From NCBI GenBank assembly GCA_000721375.1, contig JOGW01000017.1:95500-159499 (forward strand): a stretch of 64,000 nt of DNA. Reading direction: 5' to 3'. Made by a program: the position numbers and the translations under genes. Numbering within the stretch: the stretch's first letter is position 1; every line of letters begins with the position of its first letter. A model generated the notes under the pieces. The model saw nothing but the letters and a program-made list of their open reading frames with translations. It ran no database searches and was not told where the DNA came from. Source of the stretch: Streptomyces sp. NRRL B-3428. GTDB taxonomy: Bacteria > Actinomycetota > Actinomycetes > Streptomycetales > Streptomycetaceae. Shown here piece after piece: positions 1-7,122 of this stretch.

Positions 1-61
1 CCTCGCCGGTGCGCCGCAGCGCCTCGCCGAGCTCTTCACCGAGCTCTTCGTCGTAAGGCAT
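1..61 (-). CDS. N-terminus of an unidentified protein (cut by window edge)
   Basis: Only the first 20 codons lie in the window: an ATG at 61-59 reading MPYDEELGEELGEALRRTGE, a very acidic start. It lies 82 bases downstream of the SigE-type sigma factor on the same strand, so the two probably share a transcript. Proteins in this position are often anti-sigma factors or membrane partners of the sigma factor. That is inference from position; nothing in the visible residues identifies a family. Confidence 0.6.
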   Translation of the reverse strand, partial: MPYDEELGEELGEALRRTGE

Positions 62-142
62 ACGAATCCCATCTCTTCGACCACATTGCCCCGCGAAACC
101 GGGGCGCGGGAGACCCCCTTCACCAGCTGGGCCGGCCGTCGA

Positions 143-658
143 TCACCGGCCGGCGTACTCCCCGATCCCCCCGCCGAGAAGCTCCCGCAGCCGCGCGAGC
201 GCCCGCACGGAGCGGGTGCGTACGGCGGCGGAACTGACGTGCATCACATCGGCCGTCTCCTCGATGGAGCGGTCCTCCCAGTACCGCAGTACGACCACGG
301 TCCGGTCCTTGGCCGACAGCTGCCGCAAGGCGTCGAGCAGCGTCAGCCGCAAGGTCGCATCCACCCCGGGCTGCCCGGGACCGTCGGGCAGCTCGGCAGC
401 CGGCTGCTCACCGCTGCTGCGCCGCCGCGCATGCGCCAGGAAATTCCGTACGAGCACGGTCTGGGCGTATCCCGCCGGATTGCCGATCCGCGCGACCCGC
501 CCCCAGACCAGGTACATCCGCCCGAGGGTCTCCTGCACGAGATCCTCGGCCAGATGCGTGTCCCCGCCCGTCAGGAGGCAGGCCGAGCGGTACAGCTGCC
601 GCGACCGCGCCCCCGCGAACTCCAGATACGCCTGCTCCCACTCCCCCGCCCGACGCAT
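143..658 (-). CDS. SigE-family RNA polymerase sigma factor (ECF)
   Basis: A 171-residue extracytoplasmic-function sigma factor. Region 2 spans about residues 5-75 (YLEFAGARSRQLYRSACLLTG, then the AEDLVQETLGRMYLVW segment that binds core polymerase and the -10 element). Region 4 covers about residues 100-160, with DRTVVVLRYWEDRSIEETA as the helix-turn-helix that reads the -35 element. The length is normal for the actinobacterial SigE-type group, which carries no C-terminal extension. The ATG at 658 has no competing upstream start. The next reverse-strand gene begins 82 bases after its stop and may encode a cognate partner. The regulon cannot be inferred. Confidence in the family is high. Confidence 0.9.
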   Translation of the reverse strand: MRRAGEWEQAYLEFAGARSRQLYRSACLLTGGDTHLAEDLVQETLGRMYLVWGRVARIGNPAGYAQTVLVRNFLAHARRRSSGEQPAAELPDGPGQPGVDATLRLTLLDALRQLSAKDRTVVVLRYWEDRSIEETADVMHVSSAAVRTRSVRALARLRELLGGGIGEYAGR

Positions 659-719
659 ACCCTCCCCGTCCGCTGTGTCGTGCCTCTACCTATGTGATGC
701 GGTGGGGCCGGAGAATGTT

Positions 720-1148
720 TCAGCGAACCCGAAGAGGTTCGAGACTCTCGTCGAGTACGGCGCCCCAGGGCCCGTCCTCGGTCCAGTGCTCCTCCAGGCG
801 GGAGATCATCAGGACGCGGGCCGGCCCGCCTGTGGCCGCGTAGGCCGCGAGCCGGTGGTGGCCGTCGAGGACGGCGGCGACGAGGAAGCGCTCATGGTGC
901 TGGGCGTGGACCCACCGGTCATGAAGCCCCTGGGCTCCGACGACCTGGTCGTCGAGCAGCCCGCCCAGATACGCACCGAAGCCCTGCTCCCCCGAAAGCT
1001 GCCGTTCTGCCGGCCCGACCACGTCGTAAAGCTCCTCGACGACCGCGAGCGCGTCCTGCGCCCCGGCGACCGCAGCCTCCATCTCGCCGAAGTCACCCCC
1101 GGCCCGCACCACGGCCAGCAACCGCTCCCGAGGCCCCGCACCCACCAC
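720..1148 (-). CDS. Conserved hypothetical protein with a ParB-like DGHHRLAA motif
   Basis: A 142-residue protein starting at a GTG; the frame is open only to 1173 and holds no ATG further upstream. The centre carries VLDGHHRLAAYAATG, the signature of the ParB/sulfiredoxin-like fold (usually D-G-x-H-R), followed by a conserved-looking RVLMISRLEEHW tail. ParB-like domains of this kind bind nucleotides or act in small enzymes; no DNA-binding domain is visible here. It could be the C-terminal part of a longer family protein, because no N-terminal domain precedes the motif. Nothing about its pathway can be told from the neighbours. Frame choice is supported by sensible amino-acid composition compared with the overlapping frames. 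Confidence 0.6.
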   Translation of the reverse strand: MVGAGPRERLLAVVRAGGDFGEMEAAVAGAQDALAVVEELYDVVGPAERQLSGEQGFGAYLGGLLDDQVVGAQGLHDRWVHAQHHERFLVAAVLDGHHRLAAYAATGGPARVLMISRLEEHWTEDGPWGAVLDESLEPLRVR

Positions 1149-1343
1149 GCCTCCAGCCTCCGCCGCGCTCCTTCAATGCAGTCTCGCGCGCCCACGCCGC
1201 AGGCCGGAACCGATGCCCCCATCGTGCCGAGGCCCTGGTCGGAGGCACTCCGATTAACCCTGTAGACTTGGCGTCGCTGCTGATGCGAACCTCTTCCCGC
1301 GGGGAGAGGTTCTCGTACGTACCTCGTACACATCACCCGCGGC

Positions 1344-1417
1344 GCCGCCTTAGCTCAGATGGCCAGAGCAACGCACTCGTAATGCGTAGGTCTCGGGTTC
1401 GAATCCCGAAGGCGGCT
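1344..1417 (+). tRNA. tRNA-Thr (anticodon CGT)
   Basis: The acceptor arms GCCGCCT (1344-1350) and AGGCGGC (1410-1416) pair perfectly, with discriminator T1417. The D-arm is TAGCTCAGATGG, the anticodon loop sits in ACTCGTAAT giving CGT (reads ACG), and the T-arm contains GGTTCGAATCC. The 3' CCA is not encoded. Length is 74 bases. Confidence 0.96.
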
Positions 1418-1423
1418 CGGATC

Positions 1424-1460
1424 AGCCCCAGGACTCACTCGCCGTGACCTGGGGCTTTTT
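1424..1460 (+). terminator. Intrinsic terminator of the tRNA-Thr gene
   Basis: A 9-bp perfect stem AGCCCCAGG (1424-1432) / CCTGGGGCT (1448-1456) is followed at once by a T run. It starts 6 bases after the tRNA. Confidence 0.9.
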
Positions 1461-1532
1461 CATGCCCGGGAGTGCCTGGAGAGCCCGGCCGGCTCCCCGG
1501 GCACACGGCATGGCTAGAAGAGACGCGCGCGC

Positions 1533-1830
1533 ATGTGCGGCGTGAGGTTCTCAAGGATTTCGCGTAGCCACGAGGTGCGGACGACCGCCAGCCGGACCAG
1601 GGCGATCGACGACCTCGAGCCGATCCGGACGGACGCGGACGGCTACTTGAGCGTCGCCTTCCGGCGTACGGAGGACGGCCGCTATGCGGCCACCGCCCGC
1701 GTGCACCCCACCGAGTACTGCATCGCTTCCTTCACGACGCCGGTCGCCACCTCCGAACTCATCGGGCTGCGCTTCGAACTCACCGAAGGTGAGGCCGACT
1801 TGGTGAGGACTCGGTTGGATGGCGCACATG
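1533..1830 (+). pseudogene. Possible coding remnant in front of the membrane-anchored protein
   Basis: The frame opening at ATG 1533 reads plausibly protein-like for about 95 codons (for example SVAFRRTEDGRYAATARVHP and LRFELTEGEADLVRTRL). It then runs on without a stop into the next gene in another frame, where its translation becomes low-complexity Arg/Gly/Pro. That pattern fits a gene that lost its stop by truncation or frameshift, or an artefact of high GC. No ribosome-binding site is evident. No family is recognised. Confidence 0.25.
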
Positions 1831-2352
1831 AATGCTTCCGCGACAGCAACGAGCGTATTGCTGGTGATAGTTGGTGCCGCCGCAGGCCTCATCCCCGCGT
1901 ATGCGATGGAGAGGCGAAGGGAGCGGCACGCCCTGGCGGTGCGCTGGGACGCTCCGCTCTACGACCTGTGCAGGGAGTGCGCCGCTTCGGTGCGTCACTT
2001 CACTCATCTGGTCCGCCGCCTCGACCGGGCCCCGGACCGGGGCGAGCATCGTGTGCGGATCGACGCCGAGCACGCCCGGCTGCGGTCCGTGGTGCAGCAG
2101 TTGCGCATCCTCGGGACGGCCGAGCTTCAGCAGGCGGCGCGGGAAGTCGAGCATCACGCCTGGTGGGTACGGACCGTGCACGAAGGCGGTGCGGACGAGC
2201 TCATCGGACACTACGGCGGCCGCGAGGCGGAGGACCGGCTGAGGGACGCTCTGCACAGGCTGTTCGTGGCCGCCCGTCGCCAGCTCGGGGTCAGGGACCC
2301 GGAGGACGTGGTCCCGGACGATCCGATCGACCCCAGGCGCCCCGCCGCCTGA
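1819..2352 (+). CDS. Membrane-anchored hypothetical protein
   Basis: A 177-residue protein with one N-terminal transmembrane segment (about residues 10-28, TSVLLVIVGAAAGLIPAYA). A basic RRRERH cluster follows, giving an N-out/C-in anchor, then a soluble helical domain rich in Arg, Glu, His and Leu (about residues 40-165). The helical register (LYDLCRECAASVRHFTHLVRRL) suggests a coiled bundle. Proteins of this layout are common and uncharacterised in Streptomyces. The start is uncertain: ATG 1819 and ATG 1828 are both possible. It ends 48 bases before the convergent lipoprotein gene. Confidence 0.65.
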   Translation: MAHMNASATATSVLLVIVGAAAGLIPAYAMERRRERHALAVRWDAPLYDLCRECAASVRHFTHLVRRLDRAPDRGEHRVRIDAEHARLRSVVQQLRILGTAELQQAAREVEHHAWWVRTVHEGGADELIGHYGGREAEDRLRDALHRLFVAARRQLGVRDPEDVVPDDPIDPRRPAA

Positions 2353-2400
2353 GTGGCTCGCGCACGGAGACGCCGCTGCGCGAGCCGGCGCCGGATTCGC

Positions 2401-2700
2401 TCAGCCCTCGGCGGGCGCGTCGATGATGTTCCCGTCCTTGTCGAGCGTGTGCGTGCGCCAGTACACATCCCACTCGTCGTCGACCTTCTCGGGCACCTTG
2501 CCCTCCGGGTAGCGGACGTAGCCGGACGGGGGTTCCTCGTCGTCCGGTACGCAGTCGGAGCCGGTGCCGCCGACGGTCAGCACGGGGTAGTGGCCCGAGC
2601 TGCAGATGTTGTCGCGTATCTCGAAGGAGCATCCCGTCAGGAAGAGGGTCGCCGCGGCGAGAGCCAAGGCCGGTCGGCCGAGGGAGCGGGGCAGGGACAC
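2401..2700 (-). CDS. Small lipoprotein, SCO0607-like family
   Basis: The GTG at 2700 is preceded by AGGAGG six bases upstream, which fixes this start over the longer frame reaching 2781. The 99-residue product begins with a basic n-region and hydrophobic core ending in the lipobox LTGC, so it should be lipid-modified at that Cys and held on the outer face of the membrane. The mature part has two further Cys residues (NICSSGHYPVL and SDCVPDDEE) that could form a disulfide. It ends in a conserved-looking WDVYWRTHTLDKDGNI stretch. I recall this pattern from the SCO0607 family of Streptomyces lipoproteins, whose function is unknown. It is transcribed in the same direction as the small Cys-rich gene upstream. 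Confidence 0.8.
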   Translation of the reverse strand: MSLPRSLGRPALALAAATLFLTGCSFEIRDNICSSGHYPVLTVGGTGSDCVPDDEEPPSGYVRYPEGKVPEKVDDEWDVYWRTHTLDKDGNIIDAPAEG

Positions 2701-2784
2701 GGTGTCCTCCTGTGCGGGATCTTGCGGTCTGCTCCCAGCTTTCCGACCGGCGGGCGCCGAGTCGTGAGTACGGGTACTCAACCG

Positions 2785-2973
2785 TCACAGGTCGGAGTAC
2801 GGCACGGCGACGCCCGCCTCGACGCATTGCGGGCACGCGTACACCCCGAACCCCGGTCCGCTCGCCTGGTGGACCGAGGCGACCAACACCGGCTCGTCGG
2901 TGAGGAGTTCGCAGTACAGGCACATACGGATGGGCCGGCGGCGCGGCGCGCAGTCGTCCACGTTCGTGTTCAT
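2785..2973 (-). CDS. Small CxxC zinc-ribbon-like protein
   Basis: A 62-residue protein with two Cys pairs, CLYC (residues 18-21) and CPQC (47-50), about 26 residues apart. This spacing suits a zinc ribbon or rubredoxin-like knuckle. Its ATG (2973) overlaps the stop of the gene upstream by 4 bases (ATGA), so the pair is translationally coupled. Similar small Cys-pair proteins sit next to short GntR regulators in many Streptomyces genomes, usually without known function. The tail VEAGVAVPYSDL is typical of that group as I remember it. Confidence 0.75.
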   Translation of the reverse strand: MNTNVDDCAPRRRPIRMCLYCELLTDEPVLVASVHQASGPGFGVYACPQCVEAGVAVPYSDL

Positions 2974-3272
2974 GCGGCGGCTCCCCTGATGTGGCGGTCG
3001 AGGTCGATTCCGTAGTCGGCCGCCAGGACGAGGGCGAGGCGGCGGCGGTGCAGGACGGATGGCCGGACGGATGGCCGGACATACGGGCGTACGAGGGCGG
3101 AGGCCGCGCCGTCCAGGGGCACGTCCACCTCCATGGCGTACGGAGAGATGGGGGTGCGCCCACGTGCGAGGGCGGGGGCTGGGGGTAACGCGTCTCCCGC
3201 GCGATGACGGCCCGTTCCCGGGAGTACGAAAAGCAGCACCCACGCGAGTGCGCGGCGGATAAAGTCGGTCAT
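2970..3272 (-). CDS. Hypothetical protein with N-terminal hydrophobic segment
   Basis: A 100-residue protein. Residues 5-19 (IRRALAWVLLFVLPGTG) form a hydrophobic segment that could be a signal or anchor; the rest is Arg- and Pro-rich and ends in RRLALVLAADYGIDLDRHIRG. The ATG at 3272 is in frame with a second possible start a few codons upstream. It is the first gene of a reverse-strand pair divergent from the GntR gene. The shared 165-base spacer carries repeated GGTCGACC palindromes, so the GntR protein is the obvious candidate regulator. No domain recognised. Confidence 0.65.
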   Translation of the reverse strand: MTDFIRRALAWVLLFVLPGTGRHRAGDALPPAPALARGRTPISPYAMEVDVPLDGAASALVRPYVRPSVRPSVLHRRRLALVLAADYGIDLDRHIRGAAA

Positions 3273-3353
3273 GTCGGCGCTCCTGACAGAGTGTCGGCCA
3301 CGCCCCCGGACGTTCCAGCGTCGCGGGGGTCTTGTCGTGAGGAGATTAACCAC

Positions 3354-3381
3354 GGTCGACCTTGGTGGACCTCGGTCGACC
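3354..3381. promoter_or_regulatory. Candidate GntR operator (paired GGTCGACC palindromes)
   Basis: Two copies of the perfect 8-bp palindrome GGTCGACC at 3354-3361 and 3374-3381 are exactly 20 bp apart, on the same helical face, with a related GGTGGACC between them. They lie in the divergent spacer between the GntR gene and the small two-gene operon. Confidence 0.5.
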
Positions 3382-3437
3382 GTTACTGACCGAAGTTGAT
3401 GATGCGCGGACACTGTCGGCTCGATACGTTCACGGTC

Positions 3438-3689
3438 ATGGCAGAAAAGATCGATCCGTTGGCCGCCGAGTACCACTACGACCAGCTCGCCGACATCCTT
3501 GAACGACGCATCCGCAAAGGGGAGTTCGAGACGGGACGACGTCTGCCCTCCGTCCTGACGCTCTCCGAGGAGTACGCGACAGGGAGCCAGACGGTGCGCA
3601 AGGCGCTGGCGATCCTGCAGGAGCGGGGGCTCACCGTCACCGTTCCGGCCCGCGGCACCTTCGTAGTCCGCGAGCTCCCCACCCCGTAA
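3438..3689 (+). CDS. GntR-family regulator consisting of the DNA-binding domain only
   Basis: An 83-residue protein made almost entirely of the GntR winged helix: YDQLADILERRIRKGEFETG, then the recognition region LPSVLTLSEEYATGSQTVRKALAIL and the wing GLTVTVPARGTFV. No effector-binding domain follows, so a small-molecule response, if any, must work through this domain or a partner. ATG 3438 is preferred over the in-frame ATG at 3396 because homologues begin just before the first helix. It diverges from the two small reverse-strand genes and probably represses them through the palindromes at 3354-3381. Confidence 0.85.
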   Translation: MAEKIDPLAAEYHYDQLADILERRIRKGEFETGRRLPSVLTLSEEYATGSQTVRKALAILQERGLTVTVPARGTFVVRELPTP

Positions 3690-3736
3690 TCCCGCCCCGA
3701 CCCCGCCGACGTGATCCACCCCACGCCAAGACCCTG

Positions 3737-3766
3737 TTCACAAGGGCTCTTACCCGGTGCTAACGT
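3737..3766 (+). promoter_or_regulatory. Probable promoter of the PTS operon
   Basis: TTCACA (3737-3742) and TAACGT (3761-3766) with an 18-base spacer would start transcription near 3772, about 20 bases before the RAT element. The match to sigma-70-type consensus is moderate. Confidence 0.45.
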
Positions 3767-3790
3767 CGTGTTCGATCGATCTCGATCACA

Positions 3791-3872
3791 GGATTGTTAC
3801 TCCCCGAGGACCTCACCGCCGTCGCCGTAAAGCGACGAGACGGAGACGGACCGCCTGAGGGGAGGCAAGACC
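3791..3872 (+). promoter_or_regulatory. Ribonucleic antiterminator (RAT) of BglG/LicT type, with enlarged apical loop
   Basis: The 5' arm GGATTGTTACTCCCC (3791-3805) and 3' arm GGGGAGGCAAGACC (3859-3872) reproduce the classical RAT elements (GGATTGTTACTG / CAGGCAAAACC) bound by LicT, SacT and BglG dimers, with the same internal bulges. Classical RATs close on 4-6 bases. Here 53 bases separate the arms and contain their own hairpin CGTCGC (3820-3825) / GCGACG (3832-3837). The last bases of the RAT, from 3867, are also the 5' arm of the terminator, so RAT and terminator exclude each other. The matching antiterminator gene is at 6231-7082. Confidence 0.9.
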
Positions 3873-3911
3873 TGGGAAGCGCCCTATTGGGGCGTTGCCC
3901 AGGTCTTTTTT
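3867..3911 (+). terminator. Leader terminator (attenuator) of the PTS operon
   Basis: Stem AAGACCTGGG (3867-3876) / CCCAGGTCTT (3898-3907) with an inner CGCCC/GGGCG helix is followed by TTTTTT (3906-3911). It stands 113 bases before the permease start and overlaps the RAT 3' arm by six bases, the layout used by BglG-type attenuation systems. Confidence 0.92.
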
Positions 3912-4023
3912 GTTGCCTCGATACGGGCGTTTGCCCGGGTTTGGGCAGCTGCCCGGATCCGGGTGGGAGAGATCGAAGACCGATGCAGGACGGCAACAGC
4001 GCCACGGGATGCAAGGACGCATC

Positions 4024-6099
4024 ATGAACACACCCGCAACGGAGCCGAAGACGCTCGCGGAGGAGATCCTCCGCGGAGTCGGCGGGCCCGAGAACGTCGA
4101 GAGCCTCACGCACTGCGCCACGCGCCTGCGTTTCCAGCTGCACGACGGCACCAAGGTCGACAAGGCCGAGCTCGACGCCCTCAAGGGCGTCATGGGCACC
4201 GTGGCGCAGTCCGGTGACCGCTTCCAGATCGTGGTCGGCGGCGCGGTCGCGGGCCTCTACGCCCAGATCATGAACCTGCCGTCGATGAGCGGCGGCGCGA
4301 AGAAGAAGTCCGACGCCGAGGTCAAGGCCGAGATGCGGGCCAAGAGCCGCGGCAAGTTCGCCTTCGTCGACAGCTTCTTCGAGTACCTCTCGGACTCGTT
4401 CCGCCCGCTCATGGGCGTACTGCTCGGCTCCTCGCTGATCATCGCGATCGCCTCGGTGCTCGACGCGCTCGGCTTCGTCGACTTCCGTGCCGCGGACAAG
4501 TCCGCGACCTGGGTGTTCGTCGACGCCATGTGGCGCTCGGTGCTCTACTTCCTGCCGATCATGGTCGCGTACAACGCCGCCAAGAAGCTGAAGATCGACC
4601 CGTGGGTGGGCGCCGCCGTGATGGCCGCGGTCATGACCCCGAACTTCACGGGCATGATCAACTCCAAGATCCCCGGCGTCACCACCAGCACCAACTCGAC
4701 GCTGGGCACCACGGAGTCCGTGGCGCACGTCTTCGGCCTGCCGATGCAGCTGAACGACTACGGCGGCCAGGTCTTCGTACCGCTGCTGATGGTCGCCGTG
4801 CTCGCCCTGGTCTACAAGGGTCTGCAGAAGATCTTCCCCGAGGCCGTGCACATGGTCTTCGTGCCGTTCTTCTCCATGCTGATCATGATCCCGGTCACCG
4901 CCTTCCTCATCGGCCCGCTGGGCGTCTGGGCCGGCAACGGCCTCGGTGAGGGTCTGTCGTGGATGAACAACAACGCGCCGATCGTCTTCGCGATCATGAT
5001 CCCGCTGCTCTACCCGTTCCTGGTGCCGCTGGGTCTGCACTGGCCGCTGAACGCCCTGATGCTGCAGAACATCAGCGTCCTCGGCTACGACTTCATCCAG
5101 GGCCCCATGGGTGCGTGGAACTTCGCCTGCTTCGGTGCCACCGCCGGTGTGCTGCTCCTCTCCCTGCGCCACCGCGAGAAGGAGATGCGCCAGACCGCGA
5201 CCGGCGCGCTCGCCGCGGGTCTGTTCGGCGGTATCTCCGAGCCCTCGCTCTACGGCATCCACCTGCGCTTCAAGCGGATCTACCCGCGCATGCTGGTCGG
5301 CTGCCTCGTCGGCGGCATCATCGTCGGCGTGATGGGCGGCGTGGACACGAACGCCTTCGCCTTCACCTCGCTGCTCACCATCCCGGTCTTCGACCCGAAG
5401 CTCACGTACATCATCGCGATCACCGCGGCCTTCTTCATCTCGATGGCGCTCGTCTACTTCTCGGACTTCCGCACCAAGGAGGAGCGCGCGCAGTTCAACG
5501 CCGAGCGTGACGCCGAGGAGGCCGAGGCCGCGGGTCAGACCGTCAAGGCCGAGGAGCGCGAGCTCGCGACCGTCGGCGCCGGTGCGGCGGGTTCCGCCAC
5601 CGCCAAGGCCGCCGCCGCTCCGGTCACCATCTCCGTCTCCGGCAAGGGCGTCGAGCTCTCGGCCCCGGTCGCCGGTCATGTGGTCGGTCTCGACACGGTC
5701 CCCGACCCGGTCTTCGCCTCCCGCGCCCTCGGCGAGGGTGTGGGCATCGAGCCCGACAACGGCCACATCGTCGCCCCGGTCGACGGCGAGCTGGTCACGG
5801 TCGCCGAGACCGGTCACGCCTTCGGTATCCGCACCAAGGACGGTGTCGAGGTGCTCGTCCACGTCGGTATCGACACGGTGAAGATGAAGGGCGAGGGCTT
5901 CGACGTCCGCGCCAAGTCCGGCGACAAGGTCACCGCCGGTGACCTCCTGGTCGAGGTCGACCTCGATGCCGTACGGGCCGCGAACTACCCGACCGTGACG
6001 CTGATGACCGTCACGAACACCTCGGAGCTCACCTCGGTCGAGCCCCACACCGGGCAGGACGTCCTGGTCGGCGCCCCCGTGGTGACCGTACGACGGTGA
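4024..6099 (+). CDS. PTS beta-glucoside-type permease, EIIBCA
   Basis: A 691-residue PTS permease in the order B-C-A. EIIB covers about residues 8-90, with the phosphocysteine C31 in THCATRLRF. EIIC, about 110-480, is a membrane domain with the sugar-site motif GGISEPSLYGI. After an Ala/Glu-rich linker comes a Glc-type EIIA (about 545-690) with H598 in ETGHAFGI and the phosphohistidine H613 in VLVHVGIDTV; the 15-residue spacing equals that of H75/H90 of EIIAGlc. Order and motifs fit the beta-glucoside/sucrose branch (BglP/BglF); substrate is inferred, not shown. ATG 4024 has AAGGA seven bases upstream. Expression is probably controlled by the RAT/terminator in its leader and by the antiterminator encoded next. 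No phospho-beta-glucosidase gene is visible nearby. Confidence 0.93.
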   Translation: MNTPATEPKTLAEEILRGVGGPENVESLTHCATRLRFQLHDGTKVDKAELDALKGVMGTVAQSGDRFQIVVGGAVAGLYAQIMNLPSMSGGAKKKSDAEVKAEMRAKSRGKFAFVDSFFEYLSDSFRPLMGVLLGSSLIIAIASVLDALGFVDFRAADKSATWVFVDAMWRSVLYFLPIMVAYNAAKKLKIDPWVGAAVMAAVMTPNFTGMINSKIPGVTTSTNSTLGTTESVAHVFGLPMQLNDYGGQVFVPLLMVAVLALVYKGLQKIFPEAVHMVFVPFFSMLIMIPVTAFLIGPLGVWAGNGLGEGLSWMNNNAPIVFAIMIPLLYPFLVPLGLHWPLNALMLQNISVLGYDFIQGPMGAWNFACFGATAGVLLLSLRHREKEMRQTATGALAAGLFGGISEPSLYGIHLRFKRIYPRMLVGCLVGGIIVGVMGGVDTNAFAFTSLLTIPVFDPKLTYIIAITAAFFISMALVYFSDFRTKEERAQFNAERDAEEAEAAGQTVKAEERELATVGAGAAGSATAKAAAAPVTISVSGKGVELSAPVAGHVVGLDTVPDPVFASRALGEGVGIEPDNGHIVAPVDGELVTVAETGHAFGIRTKDGVEVLVHVGIDTVKMKGEGFDVRAKSGDKVTAGDLLVEVDLDAVRAANYPTVTLMTVTNTSELTSVEPHTGQDVLVGAPVVTVRR

Positions 6100-6117
6100 T
6101 GAACCGCTGTTGATGCC

Positions 6118-6157
6118 GCGCGGGCACGCGTCCCCTGAGGGGGGTGCGTGCCCGCGC
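6118..6157 (+). other. Intercistronic stem-loop between permease and antiterminator genes
   Basis: GCGCGGGCACGC (6118-6129) pairs perfectly with GCGTGCCCGCGC (6146-6157), and CCCC/GGGG extends the stem inside the loop. There is no T run, so it is more likely to protect the upstream mRNA or pause polymerase than to terminate. Confidence 0.6.
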
Positions 6158-6230
6158 CGCGTCGGGAACACAGCGGGCAATGCGAGATCATTGGGATGAA
6201 CCGGACCGCGCACGGAAAGGAGGACCGGCG

Positions 6231-7082
6231 GTGAAGACGCTGCGTGTCCTCAACAACAACGTGGTACTCGCGCGGGACGACAAGGGCGAGGAGGTCATCC
6301 TCACCGGCCGCGGTATCGGCTTCAACTCACGCCAGGGCAAGCCCATCGACCCCGCCCTGATCGTCCGTGTCTTCGTCCCGGACGACGGCCGCGACCCCGA
6401 CCATCTGGCGGAGTCCCTCGCCCTCGTCGACGAGGAGGTCCTGCGGGCCGTCGTGATCGCACTCAGCGACGCGGGTATCGAGGGCCGTGAGTCCACCCGT
6501 CCGACGCTGGCCATCGCCATCGCCGACCACATCGCGGGCGCGCTGGACCGGGCCAGGCAGGGCATCGTCGTCGAGTACCCGCTGCTCGCCGAGACCCAGA
6601 CGCTCTACGCGGACGAATACGCCAAGGCCGTACGCCTCCTGGCAGCCGTGAACGAGCGCGTGGACCCGAAGCTCGACGACTCCGAGGCGACGGCGCTCGC
6701 GCTGCACCTGGTCAACGCCGGCTTCGCCTCGGGTGATCTGTCCTTCACGTACACGATGACCGGGGTCATCCAGCAGATGCTCGCGGTCGTCGGCGAGCGC
6801 CATGGCGTGGACGTCTCGCGCGAGTCGATGAACGCCGCGCGCTTCATCACCCACGTCCGCTATCTCTTCGTCCGCATCCAGCAGCACCAGCAGCTGAAGG
6901 GCCACGAGTCCACCATCGGCAAGGGCATCCGCAAGCACTACCCGGAGGCGACCCGCACCGCCCAGCAGCTGGCGACGATCGTCCAGCTGCGCCTCGGTGA
7001 GCCGCTGAGCGAGGACGAGGTGTCGTATCTGGCACTGCATGTGGCACGGATGACGACTCAGGCGGATGGGACGGCTGCGTAG
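6231..7082 (+). CDS. BglG/LicT-family transcription antiterminator (CAT + two PRDs)
   Basis: A 283-residue RNA-binding antiterminator. Residues 1-57 form the co-antiterminator domain (LRVLNNNVVLARDDKGEEVI and GRGIGFNSRQGKPI), close to LicT. Two PTS-regulation domains follow, about 65-170 and 175-283. All four regulatory histidines are present: H100 (ADHI), H159 (LALHL), H208 (ITHVRY) and H270 (LALHV). In the known systems the permease phosphorylates PRD1 to inhibit and HPr phosphorylates PRD2 to activate. The GTG at 6231 has AAAGGAGG upstream. It lies 131 bases after the permease and should bind the RAT at 3791-3872, so the operon appears self-controlled. Such antiterminators are rare in Streptomyces as far as I recall. 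Confidence 0.93.
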   Translation: MKTLRVLNNNVVLARDDKGEEVILTGRGIGFNSRQGKPIDPALIVRVFVPDDGRDPDHLAESLALVDEEVLRAVVIALSDAGIEGRESTRPTLAIAIADHIAGALDRARQGIVVEYPLLAETQTLYADEYAKAVRLLAAVNERVDPKLDDSEATALALHLVNAGFASGDLSFTYTMTGVIQQMLAVVGERHGVDVSRESMNAARFITHVRYLFVRIQQHQQLKGHESTIGKGIRKHYPEATRTAQQLATIVQLRLGEPLSEDEVSYLALHVARMTTQADGTAA

Positions 7083-7122
7083 GTCCGCTGCTTGGTCCGC
7101 TGCTCAGTCGGCGTCCTCGGGC

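Noticed and set aside
3760..6213. An 817-codon open frame on the reverse strand across the PTS gene
   Set aside because: It mirrors the third-position GC bias of the forward PTS gene; its translation is an Asp/Val/His/Gly-rich low-complexity string with no domain.
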